Assembly: GCF_014191425.1 (NCBI RefSeq)
Contig: NZ_JACHWP010000001.1
Coordinates: 496,001 to 560,000, forward strand
Direction of reading: 5' to 3'
Length of the DNA stretch: 64,000 nt
Source: Helcobacillus massiliensis
Lineage (GTDB): Bacteria > Actinomycetota > Actinomycetes > Actinomycetales > Dermabacteraceae
Numbering within the stretch: position 1 is the first letter of the stretch; every line of letters starts with the position of its first letter. The notes below the pieces were generated by a model, which saw only the letters and a list, made by a program, of their open reading frames with translations, was not told the DNA's origin and searched no databases. Position numbers and translations under genes: made by a program. Of the stretch, positions 43,468 to 52,276 are shown piece by piece.

Positions 43468-44241
43468 ATGTCTGATCTTCTCGCCGGCCGCTGCGCCCTC
43501 GTCACCGGCGGCACCCTCGGCATCGGCTTCGGTATCGCCCAGACCCTGCGCGCTCACGGCGCCCGCGTCATGGTCACCGGCCTCACCGATAAGGAATGCG
43601 GCCCCGTCCGGGACGCCGGTTTCGACGCCATCGCCGTGGACGTCCGCGACCCGGACGCCTGCGCCGCCGCCATCGAACAGGCCGTGTCCACGCTCGGCTC
43701 CCTCGATGTGCTCTGCTCCAACGCCGGCATCTACCCGCAGGTCCGCATCGAAGACGCCACCGCCGAAGACTTCGACACCATCTTCGGCGTCAACGTCCGC
43801 GGCACCGTGAACATCGTGAAGGCCGCGCTGCCGACGCTGCGCGACTCGGGCCGTGGCCGCATCGTGGTCACGAGCTCCATCACCGGCAACCACACCGGCT
43901 ACCCCGCCTGGTCGCTGTACGGCGCCACAAAAGCCGCGCAGATGGGCTTCGTCCGCTCCGCCGCGATCGAGCTCGCACCATCGAAGATCACCGTGAACGC
44001 TGTCCTGCCGGGCAACATCGTCACCCCGGGGCTGAAGGCCCTCGGCGAGGACTACATGGACAAGATGGCGCGCTCCGTCCCCCTGGGCTTCCTCGGTGAA
44101 CCCGAGGACATCGGTGAAGCCGCCGCCTTCCTCGCCTCCGACGGCGCCCGCTACATCACCGGTCAGCAGATCATCGTGGACGGCGGCCAGATCCTGCCGG
44201 AGACCCCCGAGGCGCTGGAGGACATGCGCGCCGCCGGTTGA
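43468..44241 (+). CDS. SDR-family oxidoreductase
   Basis: This 257-aa classical short-chain dehydrogenase has the cofactor motif TGGTLGIG, the NAG motif CSNAGIY, catalytic Ser in VTSSITG and YxxxK in LYGATKAA. The end YITGQQIIVDGGQ is typical of FabG-like members. The substrate is unknown; glucose/3-oxoacyl-type dehydrogenases are similar. ATG 43468 follows ggagga. Convergent with glsA. Confidence 0.9.
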   Translation: MSDLLAGRCALVTGGTLGIGFGIAQTLRAHGARVMVTGLTDKECGPVRDAGFDAIAVDVRDPDACAAAIEQAVSTLGSLDVLCSNAGIYPQVRIEDATAEDFDTIFGVNVRGTVNIVKAALPTLRDSGRGRIVVTSSITGNHTGYPAWSLYGATKAAQMGFVRSAAIELAPSKITVNAVLPGNIVTPGLKALGEDYMDKMARSVPLGFLGEPEDIGEAAAFLASDGARYITGQQIIVDGGQILPETPEALEDMRAAG

Positions 44242-44258
44242 CAGCCGCGCCGAGGTGA

Positions 44259-44278
44259 GGCCCCGCGGTCACGGGGCC
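44259..44278. terminator. Hairpin between SDR gene and glsA
   Basis: ggccccg (44259-44265) pairs with cggggcc (44272-44278) in the convergent gap. No clear T-tract, so moderate support. Confidence 0.4.
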
Positions 44279-44308
44279 GGCCGGGCTGGAGGGCCGGATC
44301 CGTCGGCC

Positions 44309-45274
44309 TCACCGCCGACGGAGGAGGTCCTCCGCCCGCGCCTCCGCATCGACCACGGAGGCGCCGTCCAGCATGTGCAGGGCGAAGTCACGGCTCATGC
44401 GGTCGAAGCAGGCGGTGCCGCGCACGGGGTTGCCGTGCTCGTCCAGCGACGGTGAGAACGTCGCGAACCCCAGCTTCGGCGGCAGCGCCGCGAGGATGCC
44501 GCCGCCCACCCCCGACTTCGCCGGCAGGCCCACATCGGTCATCCAGTCGCCGGCGTCGTCATACATCCCGCAGGTCATCATCACCGACATCGTCAGCTTC
44601 GCTGCGCGCCGGGAGAACACCCGCTCACCCGTCTTCGGGTTCACGCCGCCGCTGGACAGCGTCGCCGCCATCACCGAGAGGTCCTCCGCGGTGACCAGGG
44701 TGGAGCAGCCGCGCACATAGCCCTCCACCACGTCATGCGCGTCCTCGGCCATCTGGCCGGCGGCGCGCAGCATGTGGGCGAGCGCCAGATTGCGGTCAGC
44801 GTCCTCCATCTCCGCTTCGAGGGTGTCGGCATGCACCTCGAGGTCACGGCCCGCGGCTCGGCACATCGCCTCGTGCAGACGCTCCCGCCGCTCACGGGGG
44901 CTGGTGCCGAGCATGGCGTGGATCCGGATCGCGCCGATGTTGATCAGCGGGTTCTTCGGCCGGCCCGTGTCCAGGTTCAGCGACACCGCGTTGAACACCT
45001 CACCGGTGGGCTCCACATCCACTCGGTTCAGCACATGGTCCTCACCCCGATGGTCCAGCGCCGCCGCGTAGCCGAACGCCTTCGAGATCGACTGGATCGC
45101 GAACTCATGCCGCGTGCCGACGCTCATCACCTCACCGTCGCCGAGGCACACAGCGATTGCCAGGTGGTCCGATCGGGCGCCCGTCAGCTTGGACATCGGC
45201 GGGATCTGTCCGCCGCTGACCTCATCGAGAACGGATCCCCGCAGGGCCGCCAGGTAGTCAAGAAGCGCACTCAT
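44309..45274 (-). CDS. glsA: Glutaminase
   Basis: This 321-aa serine-dependent glutaminase has the SxxK motif at S62-I-S-K65 (FAIQSISKAFGYA), VDVEPTGEVFNAVSLNLDTG, NPLINIGAIRIH and LPAKSGVGGGILAALPPKLG. It hydrolyses glutamine to glutamate and ammonia in the cytoplasm and may support acid tolerance or nitrogen supply. Length and motifs are normal. Confidence 0.96.
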   Translation of the reverse strand: MSALLDYLAALRGSVLDEVSGGQIPPMSKLTGARSDHLAIAVCLGDGEVMSVGTRHEFAIQSISKAFGYAAALDHRGEDHVLNRVDVEPTGEVFNAVSLNLDTGRPKNPLINIGAIRIHAMLGTSPRERRERLHEAMCRAAGRDLEVHADTLEAEMEDADRNLALAHMLRAAGQMAEDAHDVVEGYVRGCSTLVTAEDLSVMAATLSSGGVNPKTGERVFSRRAAKLTMSVMMTCGMYDDAGDWMTDVGLPAKSGVGGGILAALPPKLGFATFSPSLDEHGNPVRGTACFDRMSRDFALHMLDGASVVDAEARAEDLLRRR

Positions 45275-45347
45275 GGCTCGACGCTAAGCCACCGGGCCCC
45301 TCCAGGCAAAGCCGCGCACCTGCGTGCGAGCCTGAGGCACGCGCCCC

Positions 45348-46940
45348 TCAGATGCGGACGGGGCGGCTGGGAGCCGACTGATTCCACAGCCGGTCCAGGG
45401 CCGTCACCACGAACGTTCCACGCACCGGCGCGGAGCCCGTCAGGGTGAGGGTCTGGCGGCCCCCGCGGTCGTCGGCGCGGACCGTGGCGAGGAGGTTGCG
45501 CCCGTCGCCCAGAGCGGCTCCGTCGGCCTGCCCGGCCGGCAGGCGCCAGATCGCGAAGCTGGTGGCGCCCTTCGCACTCGCGCGGTTCCAGGACAGCACC
45601 GCGGCATCGCCCTTCGCGGACACCTGCACACCCACCGGGGCAGACGGGGTCGTGCCCTTCAGGTGCGGCATCTCAGGAACCAGTGCCGGAGTCGAATAGT
45701 GCTGCTTCACCATCGCGGTGACGGCACCGGCGGTGTCGGAGCGCAGATCCTTCGCGCTGAAGAACGCATCGCCGTCCACCGACGGGTAGGAGCGGTTGAA
45801 CGTGAGGTGCTCGGTCAGCTCAGCCGCACCGAACTCACCGGAGGTGGACTTGTACACGGCCTGACCGATGAACAGGGACACGTTCGTGTCCTTCACCTGC
45901 TCGCACCACCAGGAGGTCAGCTCCGCGTAGTCCGCCGCTGGGTGGCCGATCTCCCAGTAGATCTGCGGACAGATGTAGTCCACCAGGCCCTTCTTCACCC
46001 AGTCGAGGGTGTCGGCGTACACGGTCTCGTAGGACCCCGAGCCGGACGTGGCGGAGCCGCGCGGATCCGAGGACTGGTTGCGCCAGATGCCGAACGGGCT
46101 CACCCCGAACTTCACCCACGGCTTCTCCGTCTTGATCCGCGTCCCCATCTCTTCGATCAGCAGGGTGATGTTCTGCCGGCGCCAGTCCTCCACGCTCTGG
46201 CCCGCGCCGTACTTCGCAAACGCGTCAGCGTCCGGCAGCTCCTCCCCGTCCACGGGATAGGGGTAGAAGTAGTCGTCGAAGTGGACGGCGTCGATGTCGT
46301 ACCGAGTGACGGCGTCCATCATCGCGTCCTGCACGAACGACCGCACCGCCGGCAGACCCGGGTTGTAGTACAGCTTCTTCCCGTACGCGAACACCCAGTC
46401 CGGGTGCACCCGAGCCGGGTGGTCCGCGACCAGAGCCGACGGGTCGTCATGCTGCGCCACCCGGAACGGATTGAACCAGGCATGGAACTCCAGGTTGCGG
46501 GCGTGCGCGGCCTTCACCTGGAATGCCAGCGGGTCATACCCCGGGTCCTTCCCCTGCTCGCCGGTCAGCCAGTGGGAGAACGGCTCCAGATCGGACGGCC
46601 AGAACGCGTCGGCCGTGGGCCGCACCTGCGAGATCACCGCATTCAGCCGCAGCTCCTGGGCCAGGTCCAGCCACGCCAGGAACTCCTTCTTCTGCTCCTC
46701 AGCGGACAGCCCCGGCTTCGAGGGGTAGTCGATGTTCTCCACCGCCGCGATCCACATTGCGCGCAGCTGCCGCACCGGGCGGGTCCTGTCAGCACCCGCC
46801 TCACTGATCGTCTCCGCCGACGGGTCGTGCGCCGCCGACGCCGCCGGCGCCCCCACGACCCCGACGGTGAACGCCGCTGAGGAGACCACCGCCCCGGACG
46901 TCAGACGCAGCAGATCGCGGCGGTTCAGCGGTTCAGCCAT
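45348..46940 (-). CDS. Exported GHL10-type glycosyl hydrolase
   Basis: About 530 aa from ATG 46940 (gaggag upstream). It has a twin-arginine signal (MAEPLNRRDLLRLTSGAVV) with cleavage near ASA. A GHL10/DUF187 barrel starts at RQLRAMWIAAVENIDYPSKP, with DIDAVHFDDYFYPYP (likely catalytic acids) and CPQIYWEIGHPAADYAELTS. A fibronectin-like domain (about 440-530) is C-terminal. Family members such as YngK are thought to act on cell-wall or extracellular glycans. Tat export implies cytoplasmic folding. Confidence 0.88.
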   Translation of the reverse strand: MAEPLNRRDLLRLTSGAVVSSAAFTVGVVGAPAASAAHDPSAETISEAGADRTRPVRQLRAMWIAAVENIDYPSKPGLSAEEQKKEFLAWLDLAQELRLNAVISQVRPTADAFWPSDLEPFSHWLTGEQGKDPGYDPLAFQVKAAHARNLEFHAWFNPFRVAQHDDPSALVADHPARVHPDWVFAYGKKLYYNPGLPAVRSFVQDAMMDAVTRYDIDAVHFDDYFYPYPVDGEELPDADAFAKYGAGQSVEDWRRQNITLLIEEMGTRIKTEKPWVKFGVSPFGIWRNQSSDPRGSATSGSGSYETVYADTLDWVKKGLVDYICPQIYWEIGHPAADYAELTSWWCEQVKDTNVSLFIGQAVYKSTSGEFGAAELTEHLTFNRSYPSVDGDAFFSAKDLRSDTAGAVTAMVKQHYSTPALVPEMPHLKGTTPSAPVGVQVSAKGDAAVLSWNRASAKGATSFAIWRLPAGQADGAALGDGRNLLATVRADDRGGRQTLTLTGSAPVRGTFVVTALDRLWNQSAPSRPVRI

Positions 46941-47031
46941 GAGGGTGGTCTCCTCGCACAGGTGACAGGACACCCTTGACCGTTTCATGATTCTCTTGGA
47001 ATTTCCATGAACAAACCGGAAGGACACTGCC

Positions 47032-47820
47032 ATGTGCCGTCTGCTCGCCGTCTCCACCCGCGACGACCGCCCCCTCGCGGAGGCCTACAGCGAGCAGTTC
47101 GAAGCGTTCACCTCCCAGTCCTGCCTGCACACGGACGGCTGGGGCCTCGCCTGGTATGAGAACGGTCACCTGAGCACCGGCCGCGACATCGACGAAGCGC
47201 ACGCCTCCGGCCTGTACCGCGACCTCACCACCCACCGGGCCCGCGGCCCCATTATGCTCGCGCACCTGCGCAAAGCCAGCGAAGGCCTCGCCACCGAGAT
47301 CGCCAACACCCACCCCTTCACCGACGGCGACATCGCCTTCGCCCACAACGGCGAGTTCGACCTGTCCGATGCCCTGCGCCGCGCCGTCCTCGACCGCGGT
47401 GGCCGCACCCCCTTCGGCACCACCGACACCGAACTGTTCTTCTCCCTCCTCACCCGCTGCGCCGCCGACGCCGACCTCACCGACGCCTCCCCGCTCGCCG
47501 ACTGGGCGCGGGCCGTGCAGCAGGCGGCGCGCGACATCACCGGACTGGTCCTCGCCCACGGCACCCGCCCGCCCGAGTCACTGAACTGCGTGCTCACAAC
47601 CCCGCGCGGCTTCGTGGCGTACACCCAGTGGGACCCGGAGCAGTCGAAGCCGCCGAAGAAGTACGGCGACTACCACCTGGACTTCCGAGCGGAGGCAGAG
47701 CGTGTCGTCGTGGTGTCCAGCGGCGTGGACACCTCCGGGTATGAACGCCTGGAGCAGGGGGAGGCGCTCGCCGTCACCGCGGGCACGCTCACCGCCGAAC
47801 GCATCGCCGCGCTGGGCTGA
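47032..47820 (+). CDS. Class II glutamine amidotransferase
   Basis: This 262-aa protein begins MCRLLAVSTRDD, so Cys2 becomes the N-terminal nucleophile after Met removal. Other glutaminase motifs are HTDGWGLAWYENG, LAHLRKAS, NTHPF and FAHNGEFD. No synthase domain follows, so the acceptor is unknown; members are often close to YafJ/EgtC-like amidohydrolases. It stands alone and is divergent from the GHL10 gene. Confidence 0.9.
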   Translation: MCRLLAVSTRDDRPLAEAYSEQFEAFTSQSCLHTDGWGLAWYENGHLSTGRDIDEAHASGLYRDLTTHRARGPIMLAHLRKASEGLATEIANTHPFTDGDIAFAHNGEFDLSDALRRAVLDRGGRTPFGTTDTELFFSLLTRCAADADLTDASPLADWARAVQQAARDITGLVLAHGTRPPESLNCVLTTPRGFVAYTQWDPEQSKPPKKYGDYHLDFRAEAERVVVVSSGVDTSGYERLEQGEALAVTAGTLTAERIAALG

Positions 47821-47969
47821 CGCCGCGCTCAGCCCTTCCCGGTCGGCATGTGGGGATTCCCGCGGTCGACCTGTGCCGACGGGTGCCGACGGGTGCCGCC
47901 AAGGTTGCGCGGAGGCCTGGCGATTAGCCTCACGGCACAGCCCTCGACACCCGTTCTTCAGGAGGCGCC

Positions 47970-48872
47970 ATGTCCGAGAAGCTCGACCAGCTCACCTTCC
48001 ACGACCCCGTCACCCGCTTCGAGTCCATCGAACCGCCGATCCAGCACCAGGAGGAGCCCGGCCTGGACCGCGATCTGAAGCCGCACCCTGACCGCGGTGA
48101 GGAGTCCTACCGCGGCACCGGCCGTCTGCAGGGCCGCCGCGCTCTCATCACCGGTGCCGACTCCGGCATCGGCGCCGCCGTCGCCATCGCCTTCGCCCGC
48201 GAGGGTGCGGACGTGGCCCTCAACTACCTGCCGCAGGAACAGGCCGACGCAGAGGTCATCAAGGACCTCATCGAGAAGGAGGGCCGCACCGCGGTCCTGC
48301 TTCCCGGTGACCTCGCCGACCATGATGTGAGCCGCTCACTGCCGGACAAGGCGGTCGAAGGTCTCGGCGGTCTCGACATCCTCGTCAACAACGCCGGCAA
48401 GCAGATCAGCGTGGACGAACTGGAGAAGCTCGAGGATCAGCAGGTCGAGGAGACGTTCGACGTCAACATCCTCGCGATGTTCCGCATCACCCGTGCCGCG
48501 CTGAAGCACCTGCCGGCAGGCTCCACCATCATCAACTCCACCTCGGTGCAGGCTTACAAGCCGTCCGCGCACCTGCTGGACTACGCCTCCACCAAGGCCG
48601 CGATCAACGCGTTCACCAAGGGGCTCGCCGAGCAGCTCGCACCCAAGGGGATCCGCGTCAACGCGGTGGCGCCCGGTCCGGTCTGGACAGTGCTGCAGGT
48701 GACCGATGGGCAGCCGAAGGAGAAGCTGCCGAAGTTCGGCAAGGACACCCACCTGGGCCGCGCCGGCCAGCCGGTGGAACTCGCACCGGCCTACGTGTTC
48801 CTCGCCTCGGCGGAGTCCAGCTTCGTGGTGGGGGAGACCCTCAACGTGAACGGCGGCCAGCCGACCCCCTGA
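47970..48872 (+). CDS. SDR-family oxidoreductase (stress-protein type)
   Basis: This 300-aa protein has an N-terminal extension of about 50 residues (PPIQHQEEPGLDRDLKPHPD) typical of YdaD/YhdF-like general-stress SDRs. It has cofactor motif TGADSGIG, NNAG, catalytic Ser in INSTSVQ and YxxxK in DYASTKAA. It probably uses NADP and an unknown substrate. Its 3' end overlaps the convergent GDPD gene by 32 bp. Confidence 0.9.
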   Translation: MSEKLDQLTFHDPVTRFESIEPPIQHQEEPGLDRDLKPHPDRGEESYRGTGRLQGRRALITGADSGIGAAVAIAFAREGADVALNYLPQEQADAEVIKDLIEKEGRTAVLLPGDLADHDVSRSLPDKAVEGLGGLDILVNNAGKQISVDELEKLEDQQVEETFDVNILAMFRITRAALKHLPAGSTIINSTSVQAYKPSAHLLDYASTKAAINAFTKGLAEQLAPKGIRVNAVAPGPVWTVLQVTDGQPKEKLPKFGKDTHLGRAGQPVELAPAYVFLASAESSFVVGETLNVNGGQPTP

Positions 48873-49611
48873 TCAGCAGGTGGGCGACATCGGTGCAGAT
48901 GCCGGTGGCGCCCCAGTTCAGCAGCTGATTCGCGCGCGCCGGGTCGTTGACGGTCCACACGTTGACGTCGAATCCGGCGGCGCGCATCGTCTCCACCTCG
49001 GCGCGGGTCAGTCCTCGATCCTGCGGATGCACGATTCCCGCACCGGCCATCTCGATCACGGTCCGCCAGTCCTCCCGCAGCGACTCCCGCGTGAACAGGC
49101 ACGCGAGTTCGATGCTCGCCCCCGTCGGCGCGCCCTGCAGCTGGTCGGCGGCGCGGCGGATCAGCAGGTGGTTGAACGAGGACAGGATGATGCGCCGGTC
49201 CGGATCCAACCGGTCCAGCGCCTTGAGGACCGTGTCCACGAGGGCGCGTCCAGCCGCGGCACCGCCGACGGGTGACTTCAGCTCGATGTTCGCATTGAGC
49301 TCCAGGGCGTTCAGCAGATCGATCAGCTGATCGAGCGTGGGAATCCGCTCACCGGCGAACGCGGGGGAGAACCAGGAGCCGGCGTCGATATGCTCGAGAT
49401 CGCTGCGAGTGAGGTCCGCGATCGTTCCGGAGCGGTCCGTGGTGCGGTCCAGCTGGGTGTCGTGGAGGAGCACCGCTGTGCCGTCGCCCAGCAGATCAAC
49501 GTCGCATTCCAGCCACTGCACTCCGTGCTCCGCCATCATTCGGAATGCCGCCAGCGTGTTCTCCGGGGCGAGACGGCTCATGCCCCGGTGGGCGATGATG
49601 CGTCCCGTCAC
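48841..49611 (-). CDS. ugpQ: Glycerophosphodiester phosphodiesterase
   Basis: About 256 aa from GTG 49611, supported by gagggg 7 nt upstream. GDPD motifs: IIAHRGMSRLAPENT (catalytic His and Glu region), WLECDVDLLGDGTAVLLHD, NANIELK and the late VNVWTVND. It hydrolyses glycerophosphodiesters to glycerol-3-phosphate and an alcohol. No signal peptide, so cytoplasmic. The start overlaps the CcdA-like gene stop (GTGA). Confidence 0.93.
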   Translation of the reverse strand: MTGRIIAHRGMSRLAPENTLAAFRMMAEHGVQWLECDVDLLGDGTAVLLHDTQLDRTTDRSGTIADLTRSDLEHIDAGSWFSPAFAGERIPTLDQLIDLLNALELNANIELKSPVGGAAAGRALVDTVLKALDRLDPDRRIILSSFNHLLIRRAADQLQGAPTGASIELACLFTRESLREDWRTVIEMAGAGIVHPQDRGLTRAEVETMRAAGFDVNVWTVNDPARANQLLNWGATGICTDVAHLLIRGSAGRRSR

Positions 49612-50465
49612 CGTTGACCCCCTCGACCAGCGCCGCGGCGGTGAGCGTTCCATGCGACCACAGCGGCGAGGACGGCTGCGGCGACCGCGATGGTCACCCA
49701 GTTCGGAACCGCCCGGGAGAAGGACATGACGTTCGCCTCCAGCTGCGCCTGGTCGCGTGCGCCGAGGACACCGCCGAGGTTCGCCGTGCCCTGCGTCAGC
49801 AGCATCAGCACGCCGATGCCGATCGTGAGCACACCGGCGATGATCGCCGTCCACGTGGTTCGGATCGGGCCGAGCACCACTTCCCGCGGCCGCACCAGCG
49901 ACCGCACCCACGGCAGGCGCGTCCACACCAGTGCCAAGATCAGCAACGGCGCCGTCATCCCGGCCGCGAACACGAGCAGGATGAGGCCGCCGTACAGGGC
50001 GTTGGAGCTGAACGCGGCGAACGCGAGGACCGCGCCGAGCATCGGGCCGGCGCACACACCGGCCACGCCGTACACGGTGCCGAGCGCGTAGGTGGACAGT
50101 GCCGAGATGCTCGAGCTGCCGCCCGGGGCGCCGGGCGCTCCCACCGACGGGGCGGAGCTGAGGCGGGACAGACCCGGAATCGGAATGTTCAGCAGCAGCA
50201 GAGCACCGAGCACGATCACAAGGATCGAGACGACGGTGACCAGCGTTGACCGGTGCTGGTTCACCAACGCGCCGAGGGAGCCGGCGAGGATGCCCAGCGG
50301 GACGAGGGTGGTGATGAGTCCGAGGTAGAACACGCCGGTGCGCGTCAGCACGGTGGTGCGGTCGGCGAACGCGTAGGAGAAGAACGCCGGCAGCAGCATG
50401 ACGGAGCAGGGGCTCAGCAGTGTGAGTGCCCCACCGAGGAAGGCGCCGAGGAAACCGAGGTCCAT
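49608..50465 (-). CDS. CcdA/DsbD-like transmembrane thiol reductant carrier
   Basis: This 285-aa, six-helix protein has the two conserved cysteine sites LSPCSVMLLPAFF and GVCAGPMLG of CcdA-type proteins, which pass electrons from cytoplasmic thioredoxin to the outside. An alanine/glycine loop separates the halves. It lies 4 bp after the DsbA-like gene, which is the probable partner. Possible roles are cytochrome c assembly or thiol repair of exported proteins. Confidence 0.88.
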   Translation of the reverse strand: MDLGFLGAFLGGALTLLSPCSVMLLPAFFSYAFADRTTVLTRTGVFYLGLITTLVPLGILAGSLGALVNQHRSTLVTVVSILVIVLGALLLLNIPIPGLSRLSSAPSVGAPGAPGGSSSISALSTYALGTVYGVAGVCAGPMLGAVLAFAAFSSNALYGGLILLVFAAGMTAPLLILALVWTRLPWVRSLVRPREVVLGPIRTTWTAIIAGVLTIGIGVLMLLTQGTANLGGVLGARDQAQLEANVMSFSRAVPNWVTIAVAAAVLAAVVAWNAHRRGAGRGGQR

Positions 50466-50469
50466 GGTG

Positions 50470-51348
50470 TCACTCCGCGGGCTTCTCGCCGGCGTCCTCG
50501 AGGGCTTTGTCGATGAACTCCTCGAAGTTCTCGATCGGCTGCGCGCCGGCCATGCCCTGCATGCCGATGCCGAAGAACGGAACGCTCGTCACCCCGGCCA
50601 TCTGAGCCTGCTGCGTCGAGGCGCGGACCTCCTCAGCGAGCGCCGGGTCCTTCATGTCCTTCTTGAAGCGGTCGATGTCCTCCACGCCGACCTCCCGGGC
50701 GAAGTCGACCAGCTCGTCATCCGGCAGCTCCGGGTGGCCGCGTGCGGGGGCGGCGGCGTAGACTGCGGTGATGTACTCCACGTACTTGCCCTGGCGGCCG
50801 GCGGCTCGAGCTGCCATGGCGGCGCGCTCAGACTCGGGACCGAAGAAGGAGACGTCATGGAACTCGATGCGCAGCTGACCGGAGTCCACGTACTTCTTCT
50901 GGATCTCCGGGAGGGTGTCGCGGTCGAACTGGGCGCAGAACGGGCAGCGCATGTCGGTGAACTCGATCATCGTGACCGGCGCGTCCACATCACCGATCGC
51001 CATGGGGTCGTCCGGGTCGTTGCGCTCCAGGCCGGGGCCGTCATCACCCGCAGCGGGGGAGGCCGACGGGGCCTGCTGTTCACCGCCGCCGTCGGATGCG
51101 GCCTGGGCGGTCGCCGTCGGCGCGGGGTTCGCCGACGCGGAAGCAGCAGTGGGCGATTCGGACGAGCGGTTCTTCGTCAACTGCGCGACGAGCACGAGCG
51201 CGGCGAACACGGCAGCGGCGATGCCGACGACGATCAGGATGCGCCCGCGCCCTCGACCGCGGCTCTGCGACGGGGCGTCGGCGCCGTCGGGCGCAGTGCT
51301 GGGGAGCGGTTCAGGCTGGGGTGAGGAGGGGTTCGTTGACGTAGACAC
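50470..51348 (-). CDS. DsbA-family membrane-anchored thiol oxidoreductase
   Basis: This 292-aa protein has a proline-rich leader, one membrane helix (37-56) and a low-complexity linker. A thioredoxin-fold DsbA domain starts near 115, with active site C135-P-F-C138 and the cis-Pro loop VTSVPFFGI. It should work on the outer face, oxidising or isomerising disulfides. Operon with the CcdA-like gene and ugpQ. Confidence 0.92.
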   Translation of the reverse strand: MSTSTNPSSPQPEPLPSTAPDGADAPSQSRGRGRGRILIVVGIAAAVFAALVLVAQLTKNRSSESPTAASASANPAPTATAQAASDGGGEQQAPSASPAAGDDGPGLERNDPDDPMAIGDVDAPVTMIEFTDMRCPFCAQFDRDTLPEIQKKYVDSGQLRIEFHDVSFFGPESERAAMAARAAGRQGKYVEYITAVYAAAPARGHPELPDDELVDFAREVGVEDIDRFKKDMKDPALAEEVRASTQQAQMAGVTSVPFFGIGMQGMAGAQPIENFEEFIDKALEDAGEKPAE

Positions 51349-51512
51349 GCCGACAGGCTAGCGGTTTCCAGCGGGCGGGACGAGGCGTTCGAGGCCCGTG
51401 CCACCGATGCATCAGCGGGAAAGGCTGGGAGTGCGTGGAGAGTCGCCGCCTATAGTTGCATCGTTATCGAAACGAGACTGGCGCGCCTTGCGTCGATTCG
51501 GAAGGAGACCCC

Positions 51513-51818
51513 ATGAACAACGATTTCGCCAACAAGGCAGAGAGTGCCGCGGACAAGTTCGCAGACAAGACGAAGAACAAGTCCGACGAGTTCTCCGGCA
51601 AGGCCAAGGAAGCACTCGGCGGCCTCACCGGCGATGATCAGCTCAAGGGCGAGGGCAAGGCCGAGGCCCTCATGGCGAAGGGCAAGGACGCCCTCGATTC
51701 CGTCAAGAACTCCATCCAGGACGGCTCCGCCCAGGAGGTCGTCAAGGAGAAGTTCGAGCAGGTCAAGGGTGCTGTCGCCGAGGGCGTGGACAAGTTCCAG
51801 AACCGCAAGTCCAACTGA
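51513..51818 (+). CDS. CsbD-family stress protein
   Basis: 101 aa from ATG 51513 (ribosome site gaaggaga). It is highly charged and helical, with the CsbD-like segments KADEFSGKAKEALGGLTGDD-type (here KSDEFSGKAKEALGGLTGDD) and KGEGKAEALMAKGKDALDSV. Members are induced in the general stress response; the molecular role is unknown. A 20-bp terminator hairpin follows. Confidence 0.87.
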   Translation: MNNDFANKAESAADKFADKTKNKSDEFSGKAKEALGGLTGDDQLKGEGKAEALMAKGKDALDSVKNSIQDGSAQEVVKEKFEQVKGAVAEGVDKFQNRKSN

Positions 51819-51828
51819 CACCAGCGGA

Positions 51829-51872
51829 CACACAGCAGGGCCCCACCCGAACGGGTGGGGCCCTGCTGTGTG
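51829..51872 (+). terminator. Terminator after csbD-like gene
   Basis: A perfect 20-bp stem (51829-51848 with 51853-51872) around loop gaac. It may stop both this gene and the opposing DUF2200 gene, which ends at 51892. Confidence 0.85.
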
Positions 51873-51891
51873 AGAACGGCGCCGCAGCGGG

Positions 51892-52254
51892 TCAGGAGCG
51901 CAGGATGTTCTCCATCTTCTTGCCGCGCGCCACTTCGTCCACGAGCTTGTCCATCCAGCGGATCTTCTGCATGAGCGGATCCTCGATGTCCTCCACCCGC
52001 ACCCCGCAGAGCACGCCGGTGATCAGGTCCGTGTTCGGGTGCATCTGCGGAGCATCCGCGAAGAACTCCCGCAGCGTGGCGGGAGAGGCCGCCTGCTCGC
52101 GCAGCTGCTCGGTGCTGTAGCCGGTCAGCCAGGTCAGCACGTGGTCGAGCTCCTCGCGGGTGTGGCCTTTGCGCTCCACCTTGGTCTGGTACAGGCCGTC
52201 GATATCGCCGTATCGCATCTGGAAGACGCGCTCGAGCTTCGGGTCAGTGGTCAT
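51892..52254 (-). CDS. DUF2200 family protein
   Basis: This 120-aa protein has the family pattern RVFQMRYGDIDGLYQTKVER, VLTWLTGYS, DLITGVLCGVRVEDIEDPLM and KIRWMDKLVDEVARGK. A small cytoplasmic protein conserved in many bacteria without known activity. It follows the HAAAP transporter gene by 22 bp on the same strand. Confidence 0.88.
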   Translation of the reverse strand: MTTDPKLERVFQMRYGDIDGLYQTKVERKGHTREELDHVLTWLTGYSTEQLREQAASPATLREFFADAPQMHPNTDLITGVLCGVRVEDIEDPLMQKIRWMDKLVDEVARGKKMENILRS

Positions 52255-52276
52255 GCCCTGAGCCCATCGGAGGCGC